Below, one piece after another: positions 19,983 through 30,390 of a stretch of DNA of 33,268 nucleotides. The position numbers were made by a program, and so were the translations under genes. The stretch lies in NCBI GenBank assembly GCA_000934385.1, contig KN880689.1, positions 1 through 33,268 on the forward strand, given 5' to 3'. This DNA is from Cylindrobasidium torrendii FP15055 ss-10 (lineage: Eukaryota; Basidiomycota; Agaricomycetes; Agaricales; Physalacriaceae). Below the pieces are notes generated by a model, which was given only the letters and a program-made list of their open reading frames with translations, was not told where the DNA came from and ran no database searches. Position 1 is the first letter of the stretch. Every line of letters begins with the position of its first letter.

Positions 19983-21706
19983 TCAAGCACTATCCAAGCG
20001 CACTTTCTGCACAGCGTACTGGTCAAAGTCTCCCTCCGGTTGCTTCGACGAGGACCAGTCCTGCCCATCGGTCTCACGTCTGTTTGTTGGGTCAAATTGA
20101 AGAATACACCCGGCTCGATAAAAACACTCACTGCACTTGTATTGAGACCTGTGCGTTAAAGTTGTTCGATGCGATGACCCGACGGTCACTGAGTGGATGC
20201 GCTTCCCCGCCCTTGGACGACGACACAGCAGCACCGCTGTTCTCCCTGCCATCCGAATGACGGCCGTTGAGGGAACAGAGGAGACTGAAGGTGTAAATCT
20301 GCGAGGCTTGTCAATTGGTGCCCGGATTGGAGAGGCCAGGACGTGAAGTACCTTGGCAAGCGTCATGTCCGTGATGACTAGGTCGGTATTAGCGATTCAA
20401 GCAACAATGTATGGTCGAAATGCTTTACCGAAGAAAAATCCGACTTGTGGACGATTGAAGAGACCGACAGTGATGGCTTGGGCGACGAGCGAAATGACAT
20501 TGCACTCCACTGTGCGGAAGATAATCTGGCGGAAACGACTGGTATGTGCGTTAGCTCGAGCGGAATTTTTCTTTGGCTTTGCGTACCCATGGGTAGGTGC
20601 ATGCTGAGTAGCTGCGCGCGTGCGGAAGCGCAGGTCGAGGTAGTATATCATGGACGCTGTAATGACAACGTCGGCGCCGCTAACGCAGCATCAGGTCACG
20701 GAACAGCACAGGGATAGTATAAACTTACACTGAACCTCCGAGCCAGACATACACCGTAGGGCTAGTGGAAAGTGGTGAGTGATTGCGTCCACAACAGTGT
20801 TTTAATAACATACAGGACGAGTTGTAGGTCGGCGACCAGCTCATGGGTTGCGAGGATGTGCACCATCCAGCAGACAATGCCTTCGACAGTCAATCCACGA
20901 CTAACAGCTCTCAAAAAAAAGACAGACTCACACCAGCCAAGCGTCGACAGCATAATGATAATACCGGGCACGATATAATTCTTTTTCATCGAAACCATCC
21001 AGACTCGCCATGCATAGAAAAATTGAACGCAAAGACTGCATGTACCGCTGTAAAAAAAGGAATGAGCATTGCTAAACACGATGGCGCGAACGAGGAGGTC
21101 GCACAGAAGGAATGCTTCCGACGGGAAGGCCCAGTGAGTATACGCCATGGCAGTGGGGTCTGTGGTGAGGTGAGCAACTCCCCCAAGACGCGCATCCAAC
21201 AGCACTCACTTGCGTACGCTAGAACGCCCCAGTCGTAACACCATATGCCTTAAATCGTTGTCGGCGAATTTTCCGACAGCCGAGTCTCACGCACCTGTTC
21301 CTACGGTATCCCCGATGCACATAGCGACGCAAAGTACCACAAGCGCCTTGAGAAGACATCAGCAAAGTTTCTAGATGCGAGAAGATTGGCGTGAGACTCA
21401 TAATTACCTTGAACATCCATCGGTCCTTTGGAAATTTTGAGAAGTAGGTCCAGGCTGACGACAGTGATAAGCATGCGCAGAAGTAGTAATAACAAGGACG
21501 TGAAAGGACTTACTACAAGACAGAACGATTCCCATAGTCAAAAAGGATAAGTAATTGCTAACGACCTGTCGGACCGTACACGTTAGCCCTTTGACTTTCC
21601 GGGTGTCAACGGGGCCCACCACTCCTCCGAGCGACATGTTGATTTGGGCTTGCACATCTGGTGGTAGGCCAGCAGATGCGGCGGGCGCAGCCTGGTCGCT
21701 GGACAT
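19983..21706 (-). CDS. Multi-pass membrane protein with DUF6534-like C-terminal region
   Basis: Thirteen exons on the minus strand (21706-21514, 21454-21408, 21346-21295, 21248-21210, 21159-21105, 21047-20932, 20880-20814, 20761-20729, 20679-20587, 20538-20429, 20377-20352, 20298-20132, 20079-19983) give 364 residues. About seven hydrophobic helices are visible, including NYLSFLTMGIVLSC, KALVVLCVAMCIGDTVGTG, FYAWRVW with its preceding helix, and YVWLGGSVGADVVITASMIYYL. The loop RFRTRAATQ and the RTVECNVISLVAQAITVGLF/FVITDMTLAKIYTFSLLCSLNGR region match the DUF6534 pattern common in basidiomycetes. The tail is soluble and polar. The function of this family is unknown; GPCR-like topology has been suggested from the helix count only. 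Exon 1 contains a 30-nt GT...AG segment that could be removed in frame, but it is too short for a normal intron, so I kept it. Confidence 0.82.
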
Positions 21707-21990
21707 GATTACGGCTGGGGATGTGGTGGGTAGAGCAAGAGGGAGCGCGTCTGGACTTGTATCAATCCCTGCACTTATGTAGCACTTTCGATGACCACTG
21801 AAAATCTTCTCCGTTGGAGAAATTTCTCCGCCTTGCGTAAGAGAGGCTTCTTGCCCTGGACCATATCATTTTATGGATAGACCCTTTATTGGGAGCCCCC
21901 GGTCATTTGCAGCCTTTAGGCGTGCCGATGTATGACAAGCTTTGTTGGTCGTCAACGTTATGTAGAGTGTGCGAACTTAGTTGATCTCAA

Positions 21991-21998
21991 TATAAAAA
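21991..21998 (+). promoter_or_regulatory. TATA box without an assigned gene
   Basis: TATAAAAA on the plus strand, more than 1.1 kb from the P450 start. ATGs follow at 22030 and 22076, a typical core-promoter spacing. It suggests a small unrecognised transcript, but could be chance in AT-rich sequence. Confidence 0.3.
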
Positions 21999-22075
21999 GA
22001 GGACCTAGTCAAGTTCACACTTGCACAAATGCTGCCCAGCCGTGAGCGCCTCAATTTCAGAACCGCACGTCTGGA

Positions 22076-22279
22076 ATGGAAGGAAATACTGTGTTGGACG
22101 AATTTATGTACTACTTGCACAAAGCTACCTCCGCACGGCGGCTAAGCGCCATGCATGAAGAGACGGAGCGACTCAGCGACCTACTGGTAGTCTGGTACAG
22201 CCGCGCCACCCGCAGTCTTCACAATGTCCGACGGTGGCGAATAAACTTGGTATTGTATATGGTGTCCTTGGATCCCTGA
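22076..22279 (+). CDS. Possible small hypothetical protein
   Basis: A 67-codon frame beginning MEGNTVLDEF, with an amphipathic, helical-looking composition (AMHEETERLSDLLVVW) and a basic C-terminal half. A good TATA box lies 78 nt upstream of its ATG. No signal peptide, no CaaX ending and no family match known to me. An overlapping 38-codon frame starts at 22030. It could be a real small gene, an unspliced first exon, or chance. Confidence 0.22.
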   Translation: MEGNTVLDEFMYYLHKATSARRLSAMHEETERLSDLLVVWYSRATRSLHNVRRWRINLVLYMVSLDP

Positions 22280-23128
22280 GAACGTGTCTTTTATACAAGA
22301 GTATACACCCTGATGCACACCAGTTCAGCTTTGGTTCAGCACGCGCGCCAGCGCAAAATCAAGGGAGCGCAGATCACGCCGCCGAAAAAGGAAATGATAG
22401 GTCGTTTCTGTCATCGGGCCTATGACAAGCTCCGATGACATACACGCATTTGCTTGCTTTTTGAAGGTTTTTAGGCTGGAAGTGCGTGCTGGAGTCTTTG
22501 TGAGTTGCTGCGGTATACTGATACCACATATTTCACCCCGCAAAGAAACTGGAGCGTCGCAGGATGTGGGAGCTTGCTTTAAGATTCGAGCCGACCTGTT
22601 CTCCGTGTGTCGTAGGATTTTTTAGATAAAGTTCAGCTAATCGAATGCCGAGTTTCAAGCGAGCCTTCGCATTCAGTTCGCGTTTGATAACAACAAGACC
22701 CGTTTCTTTCTATTCCGCCGCCGCACCAATCGAGTTGAGATTTGACAACTCGTCGAGAGCTGCGTTTGGGATTTGAGTGCGTCCCACTCCATCAGTCTAC
22801 GCTGGCGATTTGGGCTTGTAGAGTAGGATCAGCGATGCGCTTCGGCATTGTGGCGCAACGGTATCTCCAGAATTGCTGCCTGGTTGCCATGCTTCTTCTC
22901 TCCATGCATGTCCAAACCTGAAGTGTTTTTACTCCGCTAAGTAAGAGTGTCGGAGCTTTATGCGATACGACATATCAAAACCATTTGGAAACTCCAGATT
23001 GGCCACGGAATGCGCCCGCTATTGGGATCAACCCTGCCTCGAATAACAGTTCACATAAAGGTCCAGAACTGACACGCTTCCACCTTCAGTCCCTCTCTCC
23101 TCTAGCCCTCATCTACTTCGTTTTTATC

Positions 23129-25167
23129 ATGGTGTCCATCACTTCCGTGGCTCTTTCTGGCTTACTCCTGGTCTTGTTGACCTATGTCGTTCCTTACATT
23201 TCTTACTGTCTCTCTGTGAGAGGGAGACTTCCCATGGCCGTCAGTCCGACCCTTTCGAAGCGCCTCTTCCGCTGTTCTGATTGCATACAGCCTGAGTACG
23301 AAGCAAGTTGGTGGCTAGGTCACGAATACCGCGTGGCAAAACATGAAGTTGGGGTCGAATATGGTCGCTGGACGAGGATGTTTGGTCCGGTATTCCGCAT
23401 CAAGGCTGCTCTCTGGCAGAAGGATGTGGTATGTACTCATGGAATGGATAGCGCGCGGCTTACCAACGACACAAGGTTGTCATATCAGACAATGTGGCGG
23501 TAAAGCACATTTACCAGAACGCATATACCTACGGTGCGTAGATGGTACACGTTCTGTGGTCTCTTTCTGATCATAACTCGTAGTCAAATCTCCTGCCTTC
23601 CAACCCGTCGTTGTAAAGGTCGTTGGTCGCGGCGTCGTTTGGGCCGAGGGTGACGAACACAAGTTCCAGCGCAAGATGGTGTCGCCTGGATTTTCGTACG
23701 TGGATTTTAAACAGCTCCCTTGATTCTATTCTCACCGATTCGAAAAAGTATCACAGCAGTGAAAAAGATGGCACCTGGTGTCATGGCTTGTGTCGACAAG
23801 ATGATCCACCGCTTGCAGAATGACTGCAAGGGAAAAAACGACGTCTTCAACATGTGCGACTATGTTCCCGCTTGCACGTAAGTTCGAAATTTTCGATTGG
23901 CAATTGGGCATGTGAACCAACGAGGCCGCAGACTCGATATCATCGGCCAAGTTGGATTCGGCTATGACTTTGGCCACGAGACGCCTGAAGGCAAAGCCAT
24001 TCTTCAAGCATGGCACACCGATGTCAAATTGTTCTCGACGTTTGCTGCATTCCTCGCGCCCATTGTCATTGGCGTTGCACCATGGATCACAAAGTTGCCT
24101 ATCAAGGAGCTGCACGAGGACAGCACTGCGAAGAAAGTCATTCACCAAGTTGGACGCAAGTTGCTACAGGAGCCTCCAAACATGGATGGTACCGATATTT
24201 TCTCTATTTTGGTTCGCGAGTCGTATCAAGACAAGAAGCGGCCTTCGGCTGAGAGGCGTCTTGATGACAATACGCTTCTGGATAACGTAAGCTCTGCGAT
24301 CATCCTCGTGACATCGGCGCGGTCCTAACACGTCCCACAGATTTTGAGCTTCTTGTGCGTTTATGGAATTGTTTCCAATAAAGGAGATCGCCTTAAAAGG
24401 ATTTTTTTCTCAGTATGGCAGGATTCGAGACGACTTCTGGTGCAATTCAGCTCATTCTGCTCGACCTGGCGAAGAACCCAGAAGTACAGTCCAAACTACG
24501 CGACGAAATCCTCAATGCCGACTCATCCGACGTCGACATCATCGAATCTCTACCATACCTCGACGCTGTCACCCGTGAAGGGTATGTTGCTTCCACCGGT
24601 TTCTGGTCAATTTAATGCTCATATTGACCTTACAGTCTTCGTCTCCATCCTAGTGCGCGCGACACACATCGTGTTGCCATCCACGACGACATTATCCCTC
24701 TCAAAAATCCCGTACTGCTCGGGGATGGTACCACCGTGACCTCCATTCCCGTCAAGGCTGGAGATGGATTCACAATCCCCTTCTTGGTTCAAAATACCGA
24801 CCCGTCTGTGTGGGGTTCCGATTCATATGAGTTTAAGCCTGAGCGCTGGATGAAAGATGGCGGACTCCCACAAGGCAGCGAGCTCCCCGGAGGCCCGTTC
24901 AGCAACATTTCTAACTTTGTCGATGGCCCCCGCCTTTGCATCGGCTGGCGTCTTGGTACGCCTGTTCGCTTGTTGCCGACTGACACTGACTAAACTATTT
25001 TAACAGCCATCCAAGAAATCAAATTGATTCTCTCTTCCATGATCAAGAACTTCGAGTTCAGGGATACAGGCGCGAAGGTCGAAAAGTACATCTCCCCTGC
25101 TGTTCAGCCTTTCGTCGACGGGAAGGCCGCTCAGCTTCCACTGAAAGTAATCCCATTACAACACTAG
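23129..25167 (+). CDS. Cytochrome P450 monooxygenase
   Basis: Nine exons (23129-23428, 23476-23533, 23584-23695, 23749-23877, 23932-24286, 24341-24354, 24414-24581, 24636-24955, 25007-25167) join in phase into 538 residues. Residues about 5-30 form an N-terminal membrane anchor, as in microsomal P450s. The diagnostic sites are the I-helix AGFETTS (325-331), ExxR as Glu378 to Arg381 (EGLR), PERW in the meander, and the heme loop FVDGPRLCIG with the thiolate ligand Cys480. All catalytic elements are intact, so it should be an active ER monooxygenase needing a P450 reductase. I cannot assign a CYP family with confidence or name a substrate, and no other pathway enzymes flank it. The ATG at 23129 was chosen because the anchor starts there; the frame is open to an ATG at 22985, whose extra residues are polar and not family-like. 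Exon 6 is only 14 nt. Confidence 0.93.
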
Positions 25168-25638
25168 ATCTCACATTATTCTACATCAGCATGTCATGAT
25201 TCTACTCGCTCAAAATATGGAGTTTGACAATCTGGGGTTTACACTACTATACAGCACTCGTAGATGGATGGCATGAATGAACGTTGCTCTCGTTGCTTTC
25301 ACTCAGGATTCCTTCTTGAGTCCGACGCGGACGAATGAACCGTTCCAAAAGTCGTTAATCGTGCAGGTTCAAAACACTGTAACGGACTCAAAGCTTATAG
25401 AGCACACAACTACCCAAGCAGGATCTTGCGCTGGCGCACACTGAGTGTTCAACAAATGCACTGGAGCAAACAGAACCATATATTCAACGAATTAGAAGTG
25501 CTCCTTTGTAACAAATCGTAGAGTAGTTTACACATCAACTAAATACAACACCCCCGAAAGGACCGCCGACCGGCCGACAAATAAAAAATAAAAACAATTG
25601 CTTTATCTAGCACCTCGATTCTTCTACTATGTATCATA
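25168..25638. other. Intergenic region between convergent P450 and PHD-finger genes
   Basis: Contains the 3' untranslated regions of the convergent P450 and PHD-finger genes; AT-rich around 25490-25630. No gene, repeat or RNA structure is apparent. Confidence 0.5.
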
Positions 25639-28600
25639 TTACGAGCTTTGCCGATAGCTTGTCGCATACGGCGCGTCTGGCCGCCTTTGTTGCGACCATG
25701 CATCCGTTGCGAACCCTGCTGCACCGGCGCTGTATCCAGGAGTCGTAGGGTACGCGCTGGGCGCAGTTCCGCGCTACAAAGACTTGTCAGCTACAAGTAC
25801 TGTCATATGAAGAGATTCACGCACCACATAACTCGGCGCATACCCATTGGTATCAGGGTATCCTGCCCCGGGAGGGACGCTTGTCACAGGGCCAGCAGAC
25901 GCGCTAGCTACAGGTGCAAATGCTGTCGGTGTGTGCGTCGGATAAGGTGCGAAGGTAGGCTGTGCTGGCTGATAATGCCCGTATGGTATTTGCTGGGGAT
26001 GTCCATACGCAGCGGCGTGGCCGTTGGTGCGCACATCAGATGAGGGATAGCTCAGTGCATATGTGTATGTCGAAGGCTGTTGTGGGTATGGTGCATATGA
26101 GTTGGAGTATGCATTAGTTGCAGTCGTTGCGTAGGGCTGATGAGCAGCGACTCGTGGGGTGGGATGCGGCGGTGGCATGGTCCGTGTACTAGAATGCGCA
26201 CACTTGCGACAAAAGAAATCAACCCGCTTCCAATTCCGGGGGGCCATGCCGTTGCGACGGTCGGCGTCGTCGTGACATTGGATGTGCTGCCACTTATCGC
26301 AAGAACTGCACGAGACGATAGGTTGGTCGTCATCCTAAAATGTGTGAGCTTATAATTCATGCACGAAAGCATGAGCGCATACGATGTTTACACCCTGGCG
26401 ATGGCACAGCTCACAATCGAGTTCCCAGTCACCCTCAGCAGGAGTGTCCGACCCACTCGACGCGCTCTTTGCAATCTTTGCATTTTGCTTAGCTTTGTTA
26501 GCCGCTGCACGTACAGGGCGCCCGTTTGCGCGCGCCTTCGGTATGGGCTCTGGCTCTGGTGCAGGCTCTGGCTCAGATGCCGGTCCTTCAACATCGACCT
26601 GCATACTGCGCGACAATGTTACTCAGTGGTCAAATATCATAGTGGAGACATACTCGTCATCCGGGGCTTCCTCAGCTTCGGCTAGCTTGCGTTGTTCCTC
26701 TCTCTGTTGGCGAGCCTCAAGTCGGGCTGCACGTGTGTTAAGGCTCTTCTCTTCCACTTGTGTCTGGCGCCGAGTGGCCTGTGCAGCCTCAACTTTGACG
26801 GACTCCTTTATTGCCAGACGAGAAGACCGTTTGCGCGTTGTGGGCACCTCAACCACTATGCGCCTCTTTCGCTCTTGCTCCTAAACACATTATCAGTAGT
26901 CTGCAATTCTGAGCTGAAGCCGAGCTGACCTTGATTTCAGCAACGATAATGGGAACGATATTTGTCGACAGATGCTTGTAAAGGGCTTTCTCGACGTAGT
27001 GCGTCGCATTCTCCCATTGCTTCGCTACGTTCTCCCATTCGTATAACGTTACACACAGCTGCTTAACAATCAACACACGCGGAATGCGAAAAGGAAGGCT
27101 GCGCACCGTTTCCCATTCCACAAAGCCAGCGGGCTGCGCTTCACCTTCACCCGCGTTGTCAGGTGGTCCAGTCTCTTCCGTTGGCTCTGCCTCCTCCTCC
27201 TCTTCTTCTTCTTCTTCCTCCGGTTCCTCCTCTTCCTCTGGCTGGTCCTCTTCTGCCTCGCTCTCGCTGTCGGATAGTTCCGTCAGGTCGCTAACATCAT
27301 CACTTCCAGCATCACTAGACGCTGATGTCTTGCGTTTCTTGGTCGGTCGTCCGCCGTCGAGCCAATCCTCGGGTACTGCCTGCCATTCTTCTTCGGACTC
27401 GTCGTCGACGCGACCACGCAGTCTCGCGCTCAGTCTCGTGCCTCGTGGAGGTGTCTGTCCAGCCGGAGGGTGGTGTCGGGGGGAGCTTCGGTTCCCAGGG
27501 TGTGATGTGGCTTGCCGCTTGAGCTCGTCGAGTTGTTTAGCTTGTGCACTCAATTTGACATTCGCCTGTGACTTGGCAGCACGGGTGTGTCTGCGACCGT
27601 TGTCCTCTTCCACAACACGAACCTTGCGTTTGCCCTTTGACGATACAGCAGGTGCCTTCTCACTGCGGTTGCCCCGTTTCATGGAGGCGAGAGCTTTCTT
27701 GCGACTCGACTTTGGAGGAGGCCTCTTCCGCTTGAGACTTTTGCTACCGCGAGGGGGTCGAGGAGGTGCGCGTTGAAGCCAAAGGCGTTCTTGATGCCAT
27801 CAGGGTGGTGGATATATGGGAGAAGGAATGAACGCACCGCCGATTAACCAGTAGGCATTGGATTTCGCATCGTACCCAATAGGTTCTACACGCTAGAAAG
27901 AAAGACATGAAAAAGAGGATATCATCCCCAGAAGGATGGTACTCACCCAAGTCGCAAATTCGTCGTCTGTCTTCATCAAGGTGCGCAGACGGGTCGCGTT
28001 CTGGAATTGCCATTCCATGAGGAGGTACATTGAATCGAGTTTCTCAAGCATGTTGAGGGAGAGCCAATCCTTTGTCTCGGCGACTGTGGCGCCGGGAGCT
28101 GGTGTATCCTTCTCGTCCTTGATACCCTCAGGCATGTTCTGGACATCATCACCTGCCGCAGAGCTGGACGCGACTTGCTCGTCTGCTGGTTCGGATTTGA
28201 GGTGTGACTCAGGATCGGGGGTAGCAAAAGAGGTTGCTCTGCGGGAGGAAGAAAAGAGTTCGCCATCCGGATCGGGGCCTATGGGGTTCGCGTCGGGGTC
28301 GCGTTTGTAGTACTGCTTCCGGAGGACAGTTTGCCAGTTGGCGTTGCTTGGACGCGATAAATACGCGCTTGTCTACGTGTAATGAAAGGTTTGGATGCTC
28401 ACCTAACTTTCTTGTCATACGAAAGCGTGTAAAGAAGGCGCGTCATGATGCGGGGGAGATGGACGGATGTGCCGAGAGCAAGATCTTCCTCGACCTCCTG
28501 CGTGGCAAGGACAGCGACTGGTGAGCAGGACATGGGGAAGAGGGCAAAGGGGACACACGTTGAGCGGAACCTCATCCATGGCCAACAGAGGTGAGAATGT

Positions 28601-28750
28601 GTAGAAGAATTGGCTAAAAGCGGCCCATTTCCAGTGTGTTCGCAATGTCTGGAGCTCCGGTAACAACGACGGGGCGCTCGGGGCGGCGGCGAGGGGACCA
28701 GATCCATCTTGTTCGGGGGCAGGGGCGGCGCGGGTAGGACGTCGAGGCAT
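25639..28750 (-). CDS. PHD-finger chromatin protein with RSF1-like N-terminal region
   Basis: Nine exons on the minus strand (28750-28559, 28497-28403, 28367-27947, 27892-27838, 27789-26930, 26880-26650, 26598-26383, 26334-25825, 25773-25639) give 904 residues. The N-terminal 250 residues contain helical segments and the block RVEPIGYDAKSNAYWLIG/ERLWLQR, resembling the WHIM-type motif of ISWI partners such as RSF1. A long basic, then acidic, low-complexity region follows, with an extended Glu run near residue 430. A coiled coil (EEQRKLAEAEEAP) leads to a canonical PHD finger at about 678-735: C680, C683, then SCSSCDKWQHIQC and FFCRKC. PHD fingers of this kind read histone H3 tails. The C-terminal 170 residues are Pro/Tyr/Ala/Gln-rich and disordered. 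A nuclear role in chromatin remodelling or deacetylase complexes (RSF1- or Cti6-like) is inferred. The join at 26650/26598 uses the second of two nearby acceptors to stay in frame. Confidence 0.82.
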
Positions 28751-29382
28751 TGTGGCGCAGTTGTCCAGTTCGTCGAGATATGTGGTCTATTACAGCTCGA
28801 AAGTTGTTACAGTTGGTACGAGTTCCAGGCGATGCCGGAGTGTCTCTGAGGCGCCGAGTACCGAAAGCCACCGGTATGCGTTGTATGTATCAAAGCGAAC
28901 AGGTGCAGTGAGGAAGAAGGTAACAAAAACAGGGACAGTGACGGGGAAATGGTAGTTCGCCACACGGGTCGACAATTCTGTCATGTGCTGATGATGACCG
29001 TGATCAACCTGCGCAAACATTCATCGGTGATCGGGCCGCCGAAGCGACCATTTTCTCGCGCTCTTGCAATTCCTTTCGCGAGGCTTGACTTTCTTCCACT
29101 ATCACGCAGGTGAGCATATTTCCATCTGCCAATCCATGATGTGTACTATATGTAATTTGCGTTCGACCGCTGGATCCCCCATACCAAAAGGGCCATACGC
29201 CAATGGCCCTGGGGGAAACAGTATGAGACAATTTTCTTCCTGAACATCCCTTCAATCAGCTCATTGAGTGCACTAGAACTGATAACTTTTTTCAGGAGTG
29301 TAAAGTTACCTATCATGTAATGAGCTACTTGTATATTGGTAGCATTTGTCACATATACAGTTCTTCACCATCTACCACCATC
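28751..29382. promoter_or_regulatory. Divergent promoter region, PHD-finger gene / UBX gene
   Basis: 632 bp between two divergent start codons. No TATA box was recognised near either ATG. A minus-strand frame at 28790-29020 ends just 40 nt before the PHD-gene ATG and is more likely leader sequence than a gene. Confidence 0.45.
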
Positions 29383-30359
29383 ATGTCCGATTTATCCACG
29401 TCACCCCAGCCCGCGGCCGCGTCAAGTGCTACAACCGCTTCTCCTGCTCCATCCGACTACAAAGTTTTTAAGGCGCCGGTCTCAGTGGAACCAGTGGCTC
29501 GTCCCGGTACGTGTGACCGTTGGCGGGGGGCGCTTGAGCCCTGACGATGCCCACAGATCTCCCCGATGAATGGTTCCAACCCAATGCACTCGAATTGAGA
29601 ATTCAACAATCCATGCTGTCGTCGAAGACACAGGCCCTCAACAATGCGCCGCTCAAGTTCAAGTCTGCGCGCGACGCTGAAGAGCAGGCCAAGTTAGACC
29701 GCTTCCCTAATGTGCGTGGGTTTGTTGGCGACCGACCCAAAGCTCAAGATTCACACGCACCAGACGACTATACGTGTACGCTTCCCGGACATGACCCAAG
29801 TACAAAAGATATTTCCGTCTAACAGCAAGATACGCGTCGTGTATGCATTTGTCAGGGAGCTTTTGAAAGAAGAAGTGAAATCTGTCAAGTTCATTTTGTG
29901 TGCGTTCCCCCGTCGCATTTGAGAAAACGAATTGACCATGACATGTAGACCAGCCACCGAAGTATGACTTGAAAGTCTCCGACCCTGCCGTACGCGACAA
30001 GACCCTCGGTCAACTCAAGCTTGCTCCGTCATCTGTGCTTCTGTTGCGCTTCATCGACGCGGATTTAAAGCGTGCGTTGTCCACTAAATTGCCTTGCTAC
30101 TTTGCTCATATTTCAAAGCGGTGGATGTCCCCTCTCCACTCTTAGATAGTGTGATTGCCCAGGCCGAGGAACTTCCGCGACCTCCGGAAGTCGAAACAAA
30201 GCCAGATACGAGCGGGAAGCCGACGCCGGGGAGGACGTTGGGTTCCAGTTCAGGATCCACAAGCTCTGGGGAAAAGAAGGTGCCAAAATGGTTAAAGCTC
30301 TCCAGTGCGTGCGACGTCTGCCTCTATCTATCGCCATTGACATCCATTTAGAGAAGTAA
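29383..30359 (+). CDS. UBX-domain protein of the TUG/ASPL (Ubx4) type, short form
   Basis: Six exons (29383-29506, 29557-29711, 29764-29899, 29949-30071, 30119-30304, 30352-30359) give 243 residues. An Ala/Ser/Pro-rich N-terminus and a helical stretch (DLPDEWFQPNALELRIQQ) precede a UBX domain at about 94-180: TTIRVRFPDMTQVQKIF, KIRVVYAFVRELL, KFILYQPPKYDL, GQLKLAPSSVLLLRFI. The UBX surface loop reads QPPK rather than the usual FPR signature, which is characteristic of TUG/ASPL members. The segment LKPVDVPSPLLDSV after the domain is also of that type. These proteins bind and remodel the p97/Cdc48 ATPase hexamer. The protein is clearly shorter than yeast Ubx4 or animal TUG, because the N-terminal ubiquitin-like domains are absent. 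The last exon codes only the end of KK plus the stop. It converges on UBA4, with 31 bp between the stop codons. Confidence 0.87.
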
Positions 30360-30390
30360 CACTTCACATTAGACCCAATATAACTCATGT

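Larger units (their letters stand above)
21707..23128. other. Long gene-poor region between the membrane protein and P450 genes
   Basis: About 1.4 kb between two divergent genes, so both promoters lie here. A TATA box at 21991-21998 on the plus strand precedes a doubtful small frame (listed separately). The interval from about 22280 to 22980 shows nothing I can name. Confidence 0.4.

Noticed and set aside
19983..21706. Mating-type pheromone receptor (STE3) interpretation of the seven-helix gene
   Set aside because: The sequence fits the DUF6534 pattern, not STE3, and no CaaX-ending pheromone precursor frame was found nearby.
22985..23128. In-frame N-terminal extension of the P450 from an ATG at 22985
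   Set aside because: The 48 extra residues are polar and precede the membrane anchor, which should be at the N-terminus.
23129..25167. A secondary-metabolite gene cluster around the P450
   Set aside because: No core synthase, transporter or tailoring enzyme flanks it; neighbours are a membrane protein and a chromatin protein.
27084..27776. 230-codon Ser-rich frame on the plus strand
   Set aside because: It is the antisense of the Glu-rich and Lys/Arg-rich region of the PHD protein; no independent gene evidence.
28790..29020. 76-codon minus-strand frame just upstream of the PHD gene
   Set aside because: It lies in the expected leader/promoter, lacks family features, and no splice joins it in frame to the PHD protein convincingly.
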